DNA of 64,000 nt from Gemmatimonadota bacterium. GTDB taxonomy: Bacteria > Gemmatimonadota > Gemmatimonadetes > Gemmatimonadales > Gemmatimonadaceae. Shown piece by piece: positions 59,796 through 64,000 of the stretch (its first letter is position 1; the number at the start of each line of letters is the position of its first letter). The notes under the pieces were generated by a model. The model was not told where the DNA came from. It searched no databases and was given only the letters and a program-made list of their open reading frames with translations. Position numbers and translations under genes: made by a program. The DNA is taken from contig JAIUOB010000001.1 in NCBI GenBank assembly GCA_020161135.1, positions 372,001 to 436,000 of the forward strand. Direction: 5' to 3'.

Positions 59796-61435
59796 CGCTC
59801 CTGCGTCACAGGGGGAACGGCGGCGGTCGCCGTGAGTTCGCGCAGCCGGAAGCGCTGCAGCTTGCCGGTGGTGGTGCGCGGCAGTTGCGGCACGAACACC
59901 ACGAGCCGCGGATACTTGTAGGGAGCCACGGTCTGCTTCACGAAGTCCTGCAGCGCCTTGATCATGGCGGCATCGGCGTCGTAGCCGGGGCGCAGCACGA
60001 CGCACGCCGCCACGAGCTGGCCGCGCTCCTCGTCGGGCACGCCGGTCACGCCGCACTCGGCTACGGCGGGGTGCTGCAGCAGCACGTTCTCCACCTCGGG
60101 GCCGGCAATGTTGTACCCCGACGAGATGATGATGTCGTCGAGCCGCGCCTGATAGTGGAAGTAGCCATCCTCGTCGACGGCGTACGCATCGCCGGTGTAG
60201 TTCCAGCCGTCCTGCACATAGGTGCGCTGGCGCTCGTCGCGCAGGTAGCGGCACCCGGTGGGCCCCTTCACGCGCAACCGACCCACGGTGCGAGGCGGCA
60301 CGGGCTGGCCCTGTTCGTCCACCACCTCGGCGCGGTAGCCGGGGACCGGCGTGCCCGTGGCGCCCGCGCGCGCGTGGGCTTCGTCGGCCGAGATGAAGAT
60401 GTGCAAGAGCTCCGTCGCGCCGATGCCGTCGATGAGTTCGATGCCCGTGACATCGCGCCAGAGCGTGCGCGTGGCGGGCGGCAAGGCTTCGCCGGCGGAG
60501 ACGCACTTCCGGAGCTTCGTCTCGCGCAGCAGGTCGCGGTGAGCGGCCATCGCGCGATACGAGGTGGGCGCGGTGAACACCACGGTCGCGCCAAAGGTGC
60601 GGATGCCGTCGAGGAGCTGAGGGGGTGAGACCTTGTCGAGCAGCACGGTCGATGCACCGATCGACATGGGGAAGAGCACCAACCCGCCCAGCCCGAAGGT
60701 GAACGCGAGCGGCGGGCTGCCGGTGAACACGTCGCTGGCCTCGGCACGCAGCACATGCGGCGGCCAGCAGGCGCAGATGGCCATCACGTCGCGATGAAAG
60801 TGCATCGTGGCCTTCGGGATGCCGGTCGTGCCCGAGGTGAAGGCCAACAGGCACGTGTCGTCGGCCGCGGTGTCGACATTCACGAACGGGGCGTCGTGAC
60901 GCGCCATGGCCGCCTCGAGCGCGCCCTCGCCGGTCTCGTGCCAGCAGCGAATGTGCCGGAGGGTCGGCGCCACGAGCTGCGCCGCGCGCAGCTCGTCGAC
61001 GAGCGCGGCGTCGCAGAGCGCGTGGGTGACCTGTCCGATGGCAATCATCGCCGCGAGCTCCTTGGCCCGCAGCATGGGCATGGTGGTGACGGCCACCGCT
61101 CCCACCTTCATCACGGCGAACCAGCAGGCCACCAGCATGGGATGGTTGGGGCCGCGCAGCAGCACCCGGTTGCCGGGCACCACGCCCATGTCCTGTACGA
61201 GCACGTGCGCGATGCGGTCGGCGTGCCGCTGCAGCTCGCGGTAGCTCCACGCCATGCCCGGTGCCAGCAGGCAGGGGCGGTCGCCGTGCTGCGCGACCTG
61301 TCGATCGAGCAGCTCCGTGGCGCAGTTGAGCTGCGCCGGAAACTGCAGCGCCGGCAGCTCGAAGAGAAACTCCGGCTGCTCGTTGGGCGGCGGCAGGTGA
61401 TCGCGCGTGAACGTGTCGACGTGGGCCGTGGGCAT
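59792..61435 (-). CDS. Aromatic-acid CoA ligase, 2-aminobenzoate-CoA-ligase-like
   Basis: 547 residues from ATG 61435; a longer in-frame reading is antisense to the next gene. The ANL-superfamily motifs are LAFTSGTTGIPKAT (198-211), IGATELLHIF, and the catalytic Lys525 in TTTGKLQRF. The N-terminal AHVDTFTRDHLPPP and LNCATELLDRQV are characteristic of the 2-aminobenzoate/benzoate-CoA-ligase branch found in beta-proteobacterial anthranilate clusters. It should activate an aromatic acid with CoA and ATP in the cytoplasm. Exact substrate is not provable from sequence. Confidence 0.9.
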   Translation of the reverse strand: MPTAHVDTFTRDHLPPPNEQPEFLFELPALQFPAQLNCATELLDRQVAQHGDRPCLLAPGMAWSYRELQRHADRIAHVLVQDMGVVPGNRVLLRGPNHPMLVACWFAVMKVGAVAVTTMPMLRAKELAAMIAIGQVTHALCDAALVDELRAAQLVAPTLRHIRCWHETGEGALEAAMARHDAPFVNVDTAADDTCLLAFTSGTTGIPKATMHFHRDVMAICACWPPHVLRAEASDVFTGSPPLAFTFGLGGLVLFPMSIGASTVLLDKVSPPQLLDGIRTFGATVVFTAPTSYRAMAAHRDLLRETKLRKCVSAGEALPPATRTLWRDVTGIELIDGIGATELLHIFISADEAHARAGATGTPVPGYRAEVVDEQGQPVPPRTVGRLRVKGPTGCRYLRDERQRTYVQDGWNYTGDAYAVDEDGYFHYQARLDDIIISSGYNIAGPEVENVLLQHPAVAECGVTGVPDEERGQLVAACVVLRPGYDADAAMIKALQDFVKQTVAPYKYPRLVVFVPQLPRTTTGKLQRFRLRELTATAAVPPVTQER

Positions 61436-61448
61436 CGGAGCTCCGGGT

Positions 61449-62621
61449 TCAGGTCGGCGACGCAGCGGTCTTGAGCAGCTCGCGGGCGATGATGAGCTGC
61501 TGCACTTCACTCGCGCCCTCGTAGATCCGCAGGGCGCGAATCTCGCGGTACAGCCGCTCGACCGGCGCATCGTGCACGACACCAGCGCCGCCCCAGAGCT
61601 GCACAGCCATGTCGATGACCTGCTGTGCTCCCTCCGTGGCGACGTACTTGGCCATGGCGGCCTCGCGCGTGACCGTCTCGCCCTGGTCGCGCTGCCATGC
61701 CGCGCGATAGGTGAGCAGTGCGGCGCTGTCCACGCGCATCGCCATCTGTGCCAGCGTGGCCTGCGTGAGCTGCAAGTCAGCCAGCCGGCCACCGAACAGC
61801 GTGCGCGTGGTGGCGCGCTGCACCGCCTCGTCGAGCGCGCGACGCGCGAAGCCGAGCGCGGCCGCGGCCACCGAGGTGCGGAACACGTCAAGCGTGCGCA
61901 TCGCGATCTTGAAGCCCTCGCCGGCGGCACCGATGCGCTGCGTGACCGGCACCCGGCAGCCCTCGAAGCGGAGTCGCGCCAGCGGGTGCGGCGCGATCAC
62001 GTCGATGCGCTCGGCAATGCTGAGCCCCGGCGTGTCGGCGGGCACGAGGAAGGCCGAGATGCCACGCGCTCCCGGCGCCTCACCCGTGCGCGCGAACACC
62101 ACGTAGAAGTCCGCGATACCGCCATTCGAGATCCACGTCTTCTCGCCGTCGAGCACATAGTCGCTGCCGTCGGCGTGCGCGGCGCAGCGCAGGGCGGCCA
62201 CATCGCTGCCGGCGTCGGGCTCGGAGAGCGCGAACGCCGCGATGGCCTCACCACTGGCGACGCGCGGCAGCCAGGCGGCACGGTGTGCATCGCTGCCGGC
62301 CAACGTGATGGCACCCGACCCCAGCCCCTGCATGGCGAAGGCGAAGTCGGCGAGGCCATCGTGGCGTGCGAGCGTCTCGCGCGCGAGGCAGATGGTGCGT
62401 GTGTCGATGACATCGGCCGCGCCGCCCCACTGCGTGCCTCCCACTACATGGGCGAGCCACCCCGCATCGCCCAGTGCGCGCACATGCGCCCGGCACGCGG
62501 CGTCGACGTCCGCGGGGTGCGCCCCGCCCGTGTGCGCCGAGGCCCAGGCATCGAGCGCACTCGCGAAGGCGGCGTGGCGCGACTCAAAGAAGGGCCAGCG
62601 CAGGTACGTCGTGTCGGCCAT
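61449..62621 (-). CDS. Acyl-CoA dehydrogenase
   Basis: 390 residues from ATG 62621. The FAD enzyme pattern is complete: [37 protein letters not shown], and the C-terminal [19 protein letters not shown]; the Glu of YEGAS is the likely catalytic base. It likely dehydrogenates an alicyclic or aliphatic CoA intermediate of aromatic breakdown. It is 5 bp from the upstream hydratase gene and 13 bp from the ligase gene, so all are co-transcribed. Confidence 0.93.
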   Translation of the reverse strand: MADTTYLRWPFFESRHAAFASALDAWASAHTGGAHPADVDAACRAHVRALGDAGWLAHVVGGTQWGGAADVIDTRTICLARETLARHDGLADFAFAMQGLGSGAITLAGSDAHRAAWLPRVASGEAIAAFALSEPDAGSDVAALRCAAHADGSDYVLDGEKTWISNGGIADFYVVFARTGEAPGARGISAFLVPADTPGLSIAERIDVIAPHPLARLRFEGCRVPVTQRIGAAGEGFKIAMRTLDVFRTSVAAAALGFARRALDEAVQRATTRTLFGGRLADLQLTQATLAQMAMRVDSAALLTYRAAWQRDQGETVTREAAMAKYVATEGAQQVIDMAVQLWGGAGVVHDAPVERLYREIRALRIYEGASEVQQLIIARELLKTAASPT

Positions 62622-62626
62622 GCGCG

Positions 62627-63475
62627 TCACCGCCCCTGGAAGACGGGCGTCTGCTTCGCGGCGAAGGCCCGATACGCCGCGCGAAAGTCCTCGGTGAGCA
62701 TGCACAACGCCTGCGCCTGCGCCTCGGCCTCGATGGCCTGGTCGATAGTGAGGCTCCACTCCTGATGCAGCATCGTCTTGGTGATGCCGTTCGCGAAGGT
62801 CGGCCCCTGCGCGATGGTGCGGGCGAACGACTGGGCCTCGCTGAGCAGCGCCTCGGGCGTGCAGAGCCGGTTGTAGAAGCCCCACCGCTCGGCCTCCTCG
62901 CCGCCGAGTGCACGCCCCGTGTACAGCAGTTCGCTGGCGCGCCCCTGCCCGATGAGCCGCGGCAGCATGGCGCAGGCGCCCATGTCGCATCCGGCGAGCC
63001 CCACCCGATTGAACAGGAAAGCCACGCGGCTGCGCGCCGTGCCGTAGCGCAGGTCGGAGGCCATGGCGAGGATGGCGCCGGCCCCAGCACACACGCCGTC
63101 GATGGCGGCGACGATCGGCTGTGGACACGCGCGCATGGCCAGCACCAGGTCGCCGGTGAGGCGCGTGAAGCGCAGCAGGTCGGGGGCCGGCAGCTCGACG
63201 AGCGGCGCGATGATCTCGTGTACGTCGCCGCCAGAGCAGAAGTTGTCCCCCGCGCCCGTGAGCACCACCGCGTGCACGTCGGTGGCCTGCCGCAGCAGGC
63301 GGAACGTGTCGCGCAGCTCGACGTAGCTGGCGAAAGTGAGCGGGTTCTTGCGTGCCGGCCGGTCGAGCGTGATGGTGGCCACTCCGTCAGCGCAGTGCCA
63401 CGCGACGTGCGTCGTGGTGTGCTCGGCCATGTGGCGCGTGGTGCCGGCGTCGAGGGCGGCGTGCGGTGAGGTCAT
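62627..63475 (-). CDS. Enoyl-CoA hydratase family protein (first of the operon)
   Basis: 282 residues from ATG 63475, overlapping the MarR stop by 4 bp. Crotonase-fold motifs are [17 protein letters not shown] and [34 protein letters not shown]. It is distinct from the hydratase at 58480 (different length and N-terminus), and the two likely act on different intermediates. In known 2-aminobenzoyl-CoA clusters a comparable crotonase acts after ring dearomatisation. Confidence 0.92.
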   Translation of the reverse strand: MTSPHAALDAGTTRHMAEHTTTHVAWHCADGVATITLDRPARKNPLTFASYVELRDTFRLLRQATDVHAVVLTGAGDNFCSGGDVHEIIAPLVELPAPDLLRFTRLTGDLVLAMRACPQPIVAAIDGVCAGAGAILAMASDLRYGTARSRVAFLFNRVGLAGCDMGACAMLPRLIGQGRASELLYTGRALGGEEAERWGFYNRLCTPEALLSEAQSFARTIAQGPTFANGITKTMLHQEWSLTIDQAIEAEAQAQALCMLTEDFRAAYRAFAAKQTPVFQGR

Positions 63476-64000
63476 GGCGTGTGGCGTGCGCGCGCGGGGC
63501 GCGACGGGGTGGAAGGCGACGGCGTCGCGTCGGCGCCGGGAGAGAGGTGCACGCGGAGGCGTCCCAGCAGCTCGTACAGCGCGTTGCGGTGTGCGGGCTC
63601 GAAGCCGGCCAGCAGGTCGACGAGCCACTCCTCGTGCTCGGCGGCCATGCGGAGGAACCGACGACGCCCAGCCGTCGTCAGCCGCACCAGCGTCGAACGA
63701 CCGTCGGACGGATCCTGCAGGCGCTCGACCATGCCGTCGGCGATGAGCTGCGTGGTGAGCACGGTGACGTTGCCACCCGTGACCATCATGTACCGCGAGA
63801 GGTCGGAGAGGCGCAGCCCGTCCGGGTGCCGCTCGAGCTGCGCGAGGTAGTCGAATCGCGGCAGCGTCGTGCCAAAGCGTTCGCGCAGCCGGGTGCGAAT
63901 GTGCTGTTCGATTTGCGCGCTGCACGACAGCAACCGGAGCCAGAGGCGCACGGCCGAGTGATCGTCGGCGGTGGCGCGGGCCTCCTGCCCGATGGCGGCG
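63472..64000 (-). CDS. MarR-family regulator (N-terminus beyond the right edge)
   Basis: The frame stays open to the window edge, with in-frame sequence ([23 protein letters not shown]) that fits family members, so the GTG at 63951 is probably internal and the true start is outside. The winged helix domain is seen in [50 protein letters not shown]. Members respond to aromatic acids or their CoA thioesters. It is the first visible gene of the operon and overlaps the hydratase by 4 bp, so it should control the whole set. Confidence 0.88.
   Translation of the reverse strand, partial: AAIGQEARATADDHSAVRLWLRLLSCSAQIEQHIRTRLRERFGTTLPRFDYLAQLERHPDGLRLSDLSRYMMVTGGNVTVLTTQLIADGMVERLQDPSDGRSTLVRLTTAGRRRFLRMAAEHEEWLVDLLAGFEPAHRNALYELLGRLRVHLSPGADATPSPSTPSRPARARHTP

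Overview
The window is GC-rich chromosomal DNA, densely coded on both strands, from a Gram-negative, outer-membrane-bearing heterotroph. The mix of SusC/SusD outer-membrane machinery, a DUF5916 (CBM9-like) barrel protein, many short secreted proteins ending their signal in 'AQ', an S9 peptidase and a PEP-CTERM protein fits Gemmatimonadota (Gemmatimonas-like). This is inference from gene content; there is no rRNA or other taxonomic marker. No phage, IS element, CRISPR array or clear tRNA is visible, so this looks like core chromosome.

Layout. 1-5.7 kb: small secreted proteins, a dienelactone hydrolase-like lipoprotein, and an Lrp/AsnC regulator divergent from arginase and ornithine aminotransferase (arginine to ornithine to glutamate semialdehyde). 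5.9-17 kb: a large TonB-dependent receptor, an MFS transporter, and a three-gene SusC/SusD/DUF4397 operon with a recognisable promoter and terminator. 17-20.4 kb: heptose epimerase hldD overlapping a complete polar amino-acid ABC importer made of only two polypeptides. 20.6-23.9 kb: divergent glgA/glgC and a lipoprotein. 23.9-30.7 kb: class A beta-lactamase-like protein, exported intradiol dioxygenase, a FAS1 / ECF sigma / RskA-like anti-sigma trio, a diguanylate cyclase and a PEP-CTERM protein. 30.8-40.4 kb: S9 peptidase, CxxCH protein, PP-loop ATPase, atypical NRAMP transporter and a GlcG/HbpS pair. 40.5-44.6 kb: a probable thiosulfate-to-cysteine locus (CysM plus two half-size YeeE proteins, with a DsrE-like protein nearby). 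44.9-51.5 kb: DUF5916 protein, an FMN hydroxyacid oxidase carrying CxxCH, a TetR regulator and an alginate-export-type porin. 51.7-56.8 kb: two paralogous SdrD-B repeat lipoproteins. 56.9-64 kb: class I fumarase, then a six-gene leftward operon (MarR, enoyl-CoA hydratase, acyl-CoA dehydrogenase, 2-aminobenzoate-CoA ligase-like enzyme, RidA, enoyl-CoA hydratase) that looks like CoA-dependent aromatic acid degradation.

The most unusual signal is non-coding. A family of GC-rich inverted and tandem repeats fills several intergenic gaps. Three unrelated genes (ABC ATPase, glgA, a YeeE gene) run into such a repeat at their 3' ends, and each finishes with the same Arg-Thr-Ala-stop, the stop apparently supplied by the repeat. 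Most overlapping or antisense open frames in this window are shadows caused by high GC3 and are not listed.
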